Assembly (NCBI GenBank): GCA_033032865.1
Contig: JAWHQI010000005.1
Location: 9,882,001-9,946,000, forward strand
Reading direction: 5' to 3'
Source: Dactylorhiza incarnata
Lineage: Eukaryota; Streptophyta; Magnoliopsida; Asparagales; Orchidaceae
Length of the DNA stretch: 64,000 nt
Made by a program: the position numbers and the translations under genes. Under the pieces are notes generated by a model, which saw only the letters and a list, made by a program, of their open reading frames with translations, was not told where the DNA came from and ran no database searches. Positions 48,658 to 57,541 of this stretch are shown here, piece by piece; position 1 is the first letter of the stretch, and each line of letters begins with the position of its first letter.

Positions 48658-49035
48658 TGATGCGTGTTCGGCAAGTGCACTGGTCGCTGTCAAGTAATAA
48701 AATTGGGAATAGCTTCTCCGAATATCGTCTCTCAAGGAATGCAGGTTCTGGTGAACGAAATGCGTGGTGAGTCGATTGTTACGACGAGTAAAAGAAAGTA
48801 AAAATAAGGGTGTTGTGATTGGTGTCCTAAGTTACTACACAGAAATGAGATGCGGGTTAAAACTCCGCTTCGCAAGGCGGGATGGATGCAACGGCCGTGA
48901 TGTCGTGCTTCGGAAGGCGCGTGGACGAAATGTAACTGTGACGATTGAGGGTCGCACACACCTCTTCGCAAAGCGGGGGTGAATGCAGCGGACGCGATGC
49001 CGCTCTTCGGTAAGCGGGTGGAATGGCCGCAGTGC
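48658..49035 (-). repeat. 5' LTR of the gypsy-type element, first piece
   Basis: It matches 44125-44502, then stops at GCAGTGC. The following ~146 bp of LTR (equivalent of 44503-44648) are missing. The LTR resumes at 55089. Confidence 0.9.
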
Positions 49036-49344
49036 TATCATCTTAATTTGTCATGTTGGGTTTTTGATAGCGGGTTATATTTATCATGTTAGTTCTCCCC
49101 CTTTGTTATTAGCAAAAGTGGGTAGGGAAACAAAGCACTAAAAAATGTGTAAATAAAAGAGAAGGCATGATCGAGCTTTTTAAGTAAATGATAAGGAGTT
49201 TTAGAATTGTTTTTCATTTAAATAGATCAGAGTTATAAGCATTACAAAATTTTTCATAGAAGGAAATCAGAGTTTTTAGCATAAAAAGTAATGATTTTCC
49301 CTTTATATAAAAGTTTTAAGTATAAAAATAAGGATTTCTAAATA

Positions 49345-49600
49345 ACCAATCTACCCAGACAATATGTCTACACCTTAGCCCCGTACTAAGTGATGGATGG
49401 GCATGAGGAGCTGCAAACATGTCGTAGGTTGGGGTGTTAGTCCCATATGCAAACACTAGACAAAACTCAACCTAGCACTCTTTCCCCCCAGTGCCTCGCA
49501 AGGCCCCACTGGAACCCTCCCCGGTTAAGGACAAGACATGACTAAAGATAAGTTTATCTAATGTCTACAACCCTACGCCCCCGATATGGTGAGATATGAA
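49345..49600 (-). other. Conserved GC-rich block (position I) of TRG-D
   Basis: TATGTCTACACCTTAGCCCC, GGTTGGGGTGTTAGT, CCCCAGTGCCTCGCAAGG and CCTCCCCGGTTAAGG. Nearly the same as 6631-6885 in TRG-A and flanked by unalignable AT-rich sequence. Confidence 0.72.
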
Positions 49601-50522
49601 CTCACGGATAATAGTTTTTTGAAACATGAAGCTTTTAAATCTAATGGGAAGAATCATAATTGAATTTTTTGAAATAAAACTTACTTAGCTATATTGAAAT
49701 TCATGAATGTATCAGAGTTTGAGCATTGAAAAAGAAACACCATAATACTAAATAAGAGTTTAAGTTAAAAAGGAGATGTTTTTGAGTTTCAAAACTAACT
49801 TTATAAAGATAAGAGTTGAAGCATTTTGGAAGAAGAAACAACATCCTTTTAGCAATGTTTCACTTGTTGGAAGAGCGTTTAGCATACACGTTTATATTGA
49901 AATAAATCAGAGTTTGTTACTATAAAAATGATATGCGTGTTAGAACAACCAATATAAATTCTACCAAGCAAGTCTACCACTTGTTTTTAAGAAAAAATTG
50001 AGATTTAAGACTTGATATAAGCATGAAAGTGCAAGGTTAAAGTTATATGGTGATGATGCGGAAGACTTATAGAAATAAATGAAACATCTTATTGTAATCA
50101 AGAATAATCCATAAAAAGATATATGAGTTTAATTTCAAAAAGAAGATGTTTATGTAAATCATGTTTCAATGAAAATCTTTTATGGTTGACAAAAATAACC
50201 AAGCATGAAATAATATTATCAAAAAGAGATTACTACAATGTTATTTCAATTCACAATTTCAAATCATACCAAACATTATAGAAACACATGCTAGGTTATC
50301 TAGTGCATTTCATAAATAAAAGGTAATATAAAATTAGCATTAGGATCCAATACTCATGAGAAGAAGTGTTATGGAAGATAACGATGTGCACATAAGTGTA
50401 TTTTTGAGTAATGTAAACAAATATTTTAATCAAAAATACAAGATATATGTAAAGTACGAGCACAATAAAACACAAATAAGATTACTTCCACACACTTTAA
50501 TGCACAATAAAAAGTACAACTA

Positions 50523-50583
50523 CCAAGGTGCTCTGCACACACAATGCTCATTAAGACTTATCAGTGTGCAAAGTAGTGCTTGG
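50523..50583 (-). other. TRG hairpin H1 (TRG-D copy)
   Basis: CCAAG/CTTGG outer arms. The inner stem TGCACAC (50534-50540) pairs with GTGTGCA (50564-50570) around the family loop. This stem differs in sequence from the CTTCGC/GCGAAG stem of TRG-A on both sides, so pairing is kept by compensating changes. Confidence 0.7.
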
Positions 50584-50701
50584 GGGATCACATATTTTAT
50601 TTTGAATTTTGAGACTAGTGATCCGGTGTACTTAAGAGTAAGTGGTTTTTCTTATTTTTGAAAGAAAGATTTGACTTGCACAAGACACTTTACTATTATT
50701 T

Positions 50702-50762
50702 CCAAGGTGCTCAACCTCATAATGCTTATTAAGACTTATCAGGAGGTTCAAGTAGTGCGTGG
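50702..50762 (-). other. TRG hairpin H2 (TRG-D copy)
   Basis: CCAAG faces CGTGG outside; AACCTC (50713-50718) pairs perfectly with GAGGTT (50743-50748). In TRG-C the same place has CTCAACCTC facing GAGGATGAG. Confidence 0.65.
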
Positions 50763-52512
50763 TGGAGTTATCTTTGTCATTTATTTTATAATTTTGTTTT
50801 GTACAAAGTTCTCCGAATACACTTGTTTTGCAAATCAATAGAATTTATGAAAAACATAACCACTTTTCTTAATTTTTAAGAGTGCAAAATAAAGAGTGTA
50901 GGTAGGATACTTGTGCAATTTTAATCCATTGTACTAATACAAAATATACACAAGTATTCTTAGATTAAACACATATGTAGACAATGCCAAAAAGGGTGAG
51001 TGAATAAATATCATTATCAAACATAAAACATTTACTCATACTTAGAGGCATGCTAAGCTTAGTTCTACACAACCTTTAAAATATAATTGATGCACATATT
51101 AATAGATATATCAAAGCATGATGAAAACAATGTTCAACGTAGTTTGAAAAGATAAATTGCAACATTGTAGAATTTCTAAATAATAGACTAAATCGTGCTT
51201 GATTATCACAGGAAAGTCCATACAGTATTTTTGATAGTTTTAGTGTTTTATATTTTTGTATTTTGATTTTAGCAAATACAAGCATATTTTTGTAATTTTT
51301 GCTTTTGTATTTTTGTATTTGATTTTTGCATAAAAATAGACTTTTAAACACCAAAAACAAAAACAGGAAAAAACATTTTTTTGTAATTTGGTTTTTGTAG
51401 TTTTATATTTGATTTTTCAAAAAATAAAGAAAAATAGAAGTGCAAAACGAAGTAGAAAATATAGATTAAAATATTTTTAGAAATTTTTCAAAATTTTAAA
51501 ATCACAGAAAATTGAACATGGACACTAGCGCCTGCGGTAGCGCTAGCGCGGGAAACAGTGAACAATTTATTGTGATTTTGAATATTTTAATTATTAATTT
51601 TGATTAAGTGTCCCAATAGCAGTTTCATGCTGAAATATCAGATTTTTAGGAGATTTTTAGATAGTGCAAATTGCATGAAACATTAGCGATTTAGTGTATG
51701 ACTTGTCAACGCATGATGTATATTTTTTTATATTTTTATTTTCATTTTTCTAAGACTCATATTTATCAATATAATGTAAATTGAAACTGATAGGAAATGT
51801 AAGCACAAGATATCATGTTTGAATAAGCCAAATGATATATGTTCTAATGATTAATCCATAAACTATGTGTTTGATGGAATTTTAGTATTCTATTATGATT
51901 TCAAATCACATAACATCATAAATGTTGTACCTAGCATAGATACATAAGCATAAACCAAAAAGTGATGCTAGGATGATGAGTTTGGATGCGGATTAATCAG
52001 GCATTTTGTGAAAAATATTTTTCTTCATTATAAGGGCTAACATAATCAACAAAACAAGATCAACAATTTCGCATTTTAATCTTTAGCCTAAGCCCTTTAA
52101 TAAACCATTTAAATCCATTAAAATATTATCATTAGTCTTGGCAATAATTTCAATTTATAATTCATAATTCAAGACATTTAAAAGGTAATGGATTTAGAAG
52201 GTAAAAATAAAAAGGATAAGTAGATCACTAAACAAAATGATATGACTTTAATTCACTTTTATTGATTCATTTATGAATTATGGTTTATGAAAGTCATATC
52301 ACAAGATTTATAGAGTGATCATATCATGTTAGTTTAAACAAAACAAAAGAAAATAAACAAAAACAAAAGTTTAAGCATATCATGAAGTAGAGAAGTGATA
52401 TTTCATTTTTAGTTGATTTCTACTTCAAGCAAATGATGGGATACTAATGAATGAGAGATTTAGGTATCCAAAGAGGACCGGGTGTGACGGTTCCTTTGGG
52501 TACCCAAATAAA

Positions 52513-53958
52513 TCATGTTTGCTTTTGGGGAGATAGTGATGAGTGGACCCTTTCTTTTGACATTAGTGCGTTATTCTTAAGAATGGGTCTCCATTCATAC
52601 TTTGGTTTAATGTTATTCTTATATGTCAAATTTCCATTATGATAGTCTTTATATTGATGATTATGATTGTAATGATTATTGAAGGTATTTTTCATAGGAA
52701 ATTTGTGAATGTTTAATTTTTCGTTGGGAGAAGATTGATATTGTAAATGATGATGATGATAGTGTTTTGGAATTTCATTTACAATCTTTTGATGTTTTTT
52801 ATTCCCATTGTTTGGTTTATTCATATTTTGAGATATCATATTTAACTTGCTTTTAGAGTTTGTTTGATATTGAGAATTTTTCTTTAAGATTTCCTTAAGC
52901 AAGATAATTTTAGTTTCTAATTCATTGTTCTTAAGTTTCAAGTTATGTCTAGCTTTGTTATACACAATTGTGCTATTTTTAAGAGTAGAAACAATTGAAT
53001 CAATATGGTTTTGGTATTCATTTTTGTATTCCTCAAATGTTTCATCCATCTCTTCAATTTCAATTTTATAACTTTTGCTTGTAGCACAATCACCTTTTAA
53101 AGATGAATTTTCTAAAGATAATTTTTCATTATGTTCTTTTATACAAATAATTTCTTTTTCAAGTTCCTTAAGTTTTTCCTTAAAATTATCACAATCAAAA
53201 CAAGGTTTTGTGTTTTCAAGTAAAGGACAAGATGGTGAAACCACATCACAATTAGATTCTAAATTAACATTAGTTTTTAATCTCTTATTTTCTAAACGTA
53301 AATTTTTATTAGTGATTTTCAATTTCTTGATCTTACGTTTAGCAGTTTTTAGTATATTGAAACTAGAAATGGAAGTTATCACACAAGAAGAAGATTTTGA
53401 CTTTCTTACAGCGCTTTTGGTAGAGGCAAAATGTGTGCATGAAGTTCCTTCGTTATCTTTTGCGCCTTCCTCCATCATAGATGAATTTTCATCTTCTTTT
53501 TCTTTTGATGTATTGCTCTCTTTTTCCAAGTTAGTTTCCATGATTTCCATGGCTTTGCAACGAGGGAGATCTTCTTGAATAGTAGTGGATGCTTTTATGT
53601 TCTTCTCCTCCTGTGTTTGATCTATACCTGCGAAAGGAAAATCGTACATTTCTTCAAGAAATTGCCAAACTTTGTATGCACTAGAAAAGCAATATATTAA
53701 TTTGAAAATTTCATTTGATAGAGCACAAAATAAATAATGTTTGGCTTTTGCATTTAGTTGACGTTCTTTTTTATTTAATTCATCCGCTGGTCTAACTATT
53801 GCTATATCCCATGCATTGATATCTAAGCTTTTAATAAATTTTTCCATTAATAATTTCCACCCTTTATAATTTTTCCCTTCGAATAAAGGTGGTTTAGGAG
53901 ATTTTATTTCTTCATAAAGATTTACCCCACTAGTAGAAGCGAGATCATGAGACGCCAT
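52513..53958 (-). CDS. Gag of TRG-D, intact 481-codon frame
   Basis: It starts MASHDLASTSGVNLYEEIK at 53958, four bases into the familiar GCCATTATTCCCGG leader. Residues 1-115 are a UBN2-like copia Gag N-terminus (FEGKNYKGWKLLMEKF, FKLIYCFSSAYKVWQFLEEM). Residues 115-190 are acidic and Ser/Thr-rich. Residues ~195-370 are predicted coiled coil by heptad pattern (KRKIKKLKITNKNLRLENKR, KEKLKELEKEIICIKEHNEK). Residues 370-481 are basic and Asn/His-rich. No CCHC knuckle; CFDCDN has no following His-Cys. It ends SPQKQT then TGA, but in TRG-A that codon is CGA and the frame goes on to IWVPKGT...LWIPKSLIH; here that tail is readable to 52444. Likely a particle protein for RNA packaging; expression is unknown. 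Confidence 0.85.
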   Translation of the reverse strand: MASHDLASTSGVNLYEEIKSPKPPLFEGKNYKGWKLLMEKFIKSLDINAWDIAIVRPADELNKKERQLNAKAKHYLFCALSNEIFKLIYCFSSAYKVWQFLEEMYDFPFAGIDQTQEEKNIKASTTIQEDLPRCKAMEIMETNLEKESNTSKEKEDENSSMMEEGAKDNEGTSCTHFASTKSAVRKSKSSSCVITSISSFNILKTAKRKIKKLKITNKNLRLENKRLKTNVNLESNCDVVSPSCPLLENTKPCFDCDNFKEKLKELEKEIICIKEHNEKLSLENSSLKGDCATSKSYKIEIEEMDETFEEYKNEYQNHIDSIVSTLKNSTIVYNKARHNLKLKNNELETKIILLKEILKKNSQYQTNSKSKLNMISQNMNKPNNGNKKHQKIVNEIPKHYHHHHLQYQSSPNEKLNIHKFPMKNTFNNHYNHNHQYKDYHNGNLTYKNNIKPKYEWRPILKNNALMSKERVHSSLSPQKQT

Positions 53959-53986
53959 TATTCCCGGTTGTTAAGCCGATTGGAAC

Positions 53987-54004
53987 AAAACCGCTCTGAT
54001 ACCA
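53987..54004 (-). other. Primer binding site of TRG-D (initiator Met tRNA)
   Basis: The minus strand reads TGGTATCAGAGCGGTTTT two bases from the 5' LTR. The first 12 bases match the standard site. Confidence 0.9.
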
Positions 54005-54006
54005 CT

Positions 54007-55088
54007 TGTTGGATCGGTAGGCGCCCTTAGAGGGGGGGGGGGGGGGGGTGAATAAGGGTTTTAAAAAAACTTTAGCTTTTATTTAGAAAAAACTTTGGAA
54101 TAGTGCAATATTAAAACAAGAAGTCAAGTAAAACAAAAAGAGAGACAAGCTTTATTAATATTAAATAAGTTTTACAAAACTTGATCTCTACGACGCTAGA
54201 GATCGGAGGCGAATAATAAAAGCTCTTTTCGCTTTCTATCCCGACTCGCTTCCCCACGAACCGGTGGCCCTAGCCTTCTCCTCTATGGATTCGGCCTCAA
54301 GTCGCTCTAACCAATCCTTCCCCTGATGTGGCCTCGTGCACCCCCTAGACCTAGCCTAGATCTAGTCGCCAACATGAGGCGAATTTCAGCCCTAAGTCCA
54401 ACCCCAGACCTAGTCTCCAACACGAGGCGATTTCACTACCGTTTACAAAGAAAGATAAATAAAATAATAAAAACTCCTTTAAGATGAACTTCTGAAAGTG
54501 GAGGCGAAAATGCACTGGAGAATCAGCGTTTGTCGAAGCAGACTTCGTTTGGATTCGGCGTGATGGAATCCTCCTTCAGAAGTTAGCAGAGCTTCGCTGG
54601 GACCTCAAATTTCGGCCAAGACAAGCCTCTGGAATTCTAGCACTCTCTCTCTGAGGTGTATGCAATAGGTGTGTCGAAAACAAGAGGAGAGGGGGTCCTT
54701 TTATAGCCAAAGCGCTACCGCCGGCGCTACCGCTACCGCTGGCGCTATCCCTGATTAAGTAACATTTTGCGCGGCAGGATCTTCAATCCGCGGCAACATT
54801 TTGCTCTATGCCTCTTGTGCGTCATGCTACCGCCAACGCTAGTAGCTACCGCCGGGCGCTAGCTCCTTCTAAAAATACTGCCGGAATCGCGCTAATTATC
54901 GCTAGCGTCGGGCGCAATCGCTACCGCCAGCGCTAGTGGCCATGTTGGAATTTTGGCCTCAATTTTGGGGACAACCATCCTTGAGTCATGTGGACTTTGA
55001 CTTCCTGCACACTTAAACACACAAGATCAAATACACATAGGATTTGTTATTCTCAAACCTAGGAGATGCGGAAGACCATGTTCCAACA
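54007..55088 (-). repeat. 5' LTR of TRG-D
   Basis: 1082 bp. The G run after GCGCCCTTAGA is 17 long. Palindromic units are of the CTACCGCCGGCGCTA type (54712-54755, 54830-54945), a third version of the family's U3 motif. Confidence 0.93.
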
Positions 55089-56078
55089 GATACTTCCATT
55101 CATAGACAAATAAAGATTACTCTAGTTCAATACAAAAGTTTAAGCATACATTTCCAAAAGAGAGTGGGTAGAGGAAACCACGAGATGAGAAGCCTCGCCG
55201 TAAATCTTGGTCGGAATGGGGGGTTGTCAAGCCTCCTCCGAACTCAGTCCTTGGTTGCTTCTGGGGTTCAGAGGCTGTCACTACCTCCAAACGTCATCCG
55301 TCTTCTTCTCAGAGCTGGGTCTCTTCCACTTAACCCAAAAGGAGATACCGCACCTTGAAATGCTTGCTGTAGATGGCGGGGAAAGCTTCTGGAACCCTTG
55401 ATGGAGCTTAGGATCAATGGATGAAGCTTTCCCAAGGAGGGGTATGGATGGTGGAGCTTGGAGAGGGAAAACGACGGAGCTTGCGGAAGAATTCGCGCCC
55501 AGAACCGTGATGTTCGACCTAAAATTGCGGAACAGGGCATTAAATAGGCGCTGGCGAAATAGTGCGCACGACCAGTGGCGCACGACCAGCGGTCGTGCGC
55601 ACTAGAAGTTAGGCGCTCGTGCGCACTATCCCATCGGAACCTGCGACATAAACTTTATAAAATATAAAGATCGCACGACCGAACGCACGACCGTGCGCAA
55701 AAACGCACGACCAAATTCAGAATGCAACATTGGGCTGCAAATGAACGCGCACGATCGGCGGCGCACAATCAGTGGTCGTGTGCATTATAACCAGTGATCG
55801 TGCGCAGTGTTCCTGTACAGATTTGTACCGGGAACACCTGCACGACCCCTGTTCCAACATAAACACAAATCAAAACCACTGAAAGTGACACATAACACAT
55901 CATGAAAGAAATTAAGAGTGATAATCAAGAAAATACACCACATCGGGCCTAGAAGTGCACTTCATGTAAGAATTGTGACTAAATGAAATATAAGCATTAA
56001 TACACAAAAAGTGAAGTGCAAGTGCGTGAAAACTAGCCCAGATGAGTCCATAAAAGTGTACATAAATGAGACTCATCA
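55089..56078 (-). repeat. 5' LTR of the gypsy-type element, second piece
   Basis: It aligns with 44649-45626 almost base for base, with a short extra CGCACGACC unit near 55680. It ends CTCATCA, followed by the GCTGG duplication. Confidence 0.93.
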
Positions 56079-56083
56079 GCTGG

Positions 56084-56352
56084 TAACATATAGAATGGGA
56101 AAAAATGTTAAAAAAGATATAAATAATTGTTGGGTTCTAAAAACACCAAAATTAAAATCCTAACCTTAAAGCGCTCTGCCCACCATTCATCGGAAGCAAA
56201 AATCGTTTTTTTTTTGTTGGGTTCCAACCCAAACCAGTCTCCTCTCTTTTGATGTCCCGCCATAGCTTCCACTCACGCTTCAACTGGTCTCATTTGTTCT
56301 TCAATTGTGCACCAGTATAACTTAATGTCGTGCGCTCTTTGAAGTTATTAAT
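56084..56352 (-). pseudogene. Harbinger ORF1, N-terminal Myb/SANT-like part
   Basis: On the minus strand, QLKN, then (after TGA) QLKREWKLWRDI and ETGLGWN, then a run of nine A causing a frame change, then TIFASDEWWAERFK: the classic Myb/SANT-like domain order. A stop also occurs near the start (DG then TAG). TTTTAG before CATGGATGG (near 56360) may be a splice acceptor, so a first exon could lie upstream. It joins 44119 across the gypsy insertion. Confidence 0.8.
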
Positions 56353-57313
56353 CAAGTTTAGCTAACCATCCATGCTAAAATGAGTGTTTGGCCTATTGCC
56401 TAATTCAATCTCTTGTATACAGAGATCGCAAAACAGCATCACGTGTGCAGACTCCCGTTGTGCAGAAATGACACCATCTTTTGGTTTACCCATCCCTCAC
56501 CTAAAAAACTGAAGTTCTATAATTATAAATGGAACTACAAACCAAGAAATCAGAACCCAAAATTTGGAACCCTAACTATTTCTAAACATCAAAATCCTAA
56601 CCCTAGCTATCAAAATCCTAACTTTGGAAATCCAAAAAATCCAACAAGAAATCCAAAGAAAAATCCAAACGTTTTCTTTCTGATCTTACAACCAAAAATC
56701 CAAAAAAGCCAAAAAGAAATCCAAAGAAATCTTACCAACAAAAATCTGGAAAAAAATTGCAACAAGATGGAGGATAGATCTGCGACTACGATTTTTTGCA
56801 AAAAGAAATCCAAAGATTGGATAAATGGTAGCAACAAGATGGGAATTTTTTTTGCAACAAATCATTTCCAACAAATAATGATAAATTTGCCATGAAATCT
56901 TACAGCCGGAGAAGTTCGATGGTGGTCGACTGCGAAGATGCGGAGAAGAACTGCGTCAATGGAGGCGCTGGCGATGCTACAACGCTGGGAGAAGAATGCC
57001 GGCGATGGAGGCACTGCGGCGAGGGAGAAGCTGCGGCGATGGAGGCGTTGCGGCGATGGAGGCGATGCGGCGATGGAGGCGGTGGCGATGGGAAGAGTTT
57101 AGGAGAAGAGCACCGGCAATGGATGCGTTGCGGCTAGGGCATGCGCGAAAAAAACGCAGGAGGAGGAGAAATGGGCGGAAATCAGGGCTGTCGCTGATTT
57201 ATCGTGAATCGGCTTCCCACCGCAGTCCCACCGCACACCCCCTTTTTCAGTTTGGCGCTGATGTGTGTGCCGCAGCAGTGTGCAACTGTTGTGCTGCTTT
57301 ACCAAACAGGGCC
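56353..57313 (-). other. Harbinger 5' leader and right terminus
   Basis: Contains AT-rich sequence with imperfect repeats of AATCCAAA/AAAATCC (56570-56740) and a GC-rich tandem GGCGATGGAGGC repeat (56990-57110) before the right inverted repeat. Open frames over both repeats are not shared between strands or families and are not called genes. Confidence 0.6.
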
Positions 57314-57316
57314 TAA

Positions 57317-57538
57317 GGCTCCATTTGACGTGTCTTTTTTTGCTCCGTTGAGTTTGGACAAAAATTTCATTATCATAGAATGTATGTTTGACAAGATAAT
57401 TGTTATGACTGTCACCAAGAAAAGAAAACTAGTTTTGACCATTTAAGTGGATGAGTTTCTTTTGTGAGTTTGGGCGTTCATGAGCGATAGTTCATAACCA
57501 CTCCGTTCATGACCGCCACCACCATGCCAAACGAAGCC
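57317..57538. mobile_element. Tourist-like MITE, copy 3 (abuts the Harbinger element)
   Basis: 222 bp, ends GGCTCCATTTGAC and CCAAACGAAGCC. TAA lies on both sides (57314-57316 and 57539-57541); the left TAA is also the Harbinger duplication. Orientation is opposite to copies 1 and 2. Confidence 0.88.
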
Positions 57539-57541
57539 TAA

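Larger units (their letters stand above)
49036..55088 (-). mobile_element. TRG-D: gag-only LTR retrotransposon, 3' LTR deleted
   Basis: The right side is complete: 5' LTR 54007-55088 (TGTTGGATC...TTCCAACA), initiator-Met primer site and an open gag. At the left, sequence equivalent to about 250 bp inside the purine tract (CTCCCCCTTTGTTATTAGC at 49097) follows almost directly on the gypsy LTR. The 3' LTR, the start of the internal region and ~146 bp of the target LTR were deleted together. The five bases right of the element are GATAC (55089-55093); the same pentamer occurs at the unbroken site in the left gypsy LTR (44649-44653). Confidence 0.9.
44125..56078 (-). mobile_element. Non-autonomous Ty3/gypsy-type element with Asp-tRNA primer site, host to TRG-D
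   Basis: Duplication GCTGG lies at 44120-44124 and 56079-56083. LTRs begin TGATGCGTGTTCGG and end CTCATCA (left copy CTCTTCA): left 44125-45626, right 48658-49035 plus 55089-56078. TRG-D splits the right LTR. On the minus strand TGGCTCCGTTGCCGGGGAAT (48632-48651) matches the Asp-tRNA primer site of Tat/Athila elements (TGGCGCCGTTGCCGGGG). The internal region is only about 3 kb and holds a single zinc-knuckle ORF and no pol, so it would depend on a partner for reverse transcriptase. Confidence 0.9.
41483..57313 (-). mobile_element. PIF/Harbinger DNA transposon, split by a gypsy element
   Basis: Terminal inverted repeats: left GGGCTTGTTTGGCTAAGCTGCA, right (read inward) GGCCCTGTTTGGTAAAGCAGCA. 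Duplication TAA lies at 41480-41482 and 57314-57316, the 3-bp duplication expected for PIF/Harbinger. It encodes, on the minus strand, a Myb/SANT-like ORF1 (56350 to 43517) and a DDE transposase (43269 to 41855). A non-autonomous gypsy element (44125-56078) sits inside ORF1. Without that insert the transposon is about 3.9 kb, a normal size. Both genes are broken. Confidence 0.9.

Noticed and set aside
53075..53578. 167-codon plus-strand frame
   Set aside because: Antisense shadow of the intact gag; composition (Ser/Phe-rich) is the complement of a Lys/Glu-rich coiled coil.
56413..56895. 160-codon plus-strand frame rich in Asn, Lys and Pro
   Set aside because: Opposite to the Harbinger genes, low complexity (repeats of AATCCAAA), no family resemblance.
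56892..57316. Glycine/alanine-rich frames over GGCGATGGAGGC repeats
   Set aside because: Open in more than one frame because of the repeat; part of the Harbinger leader.
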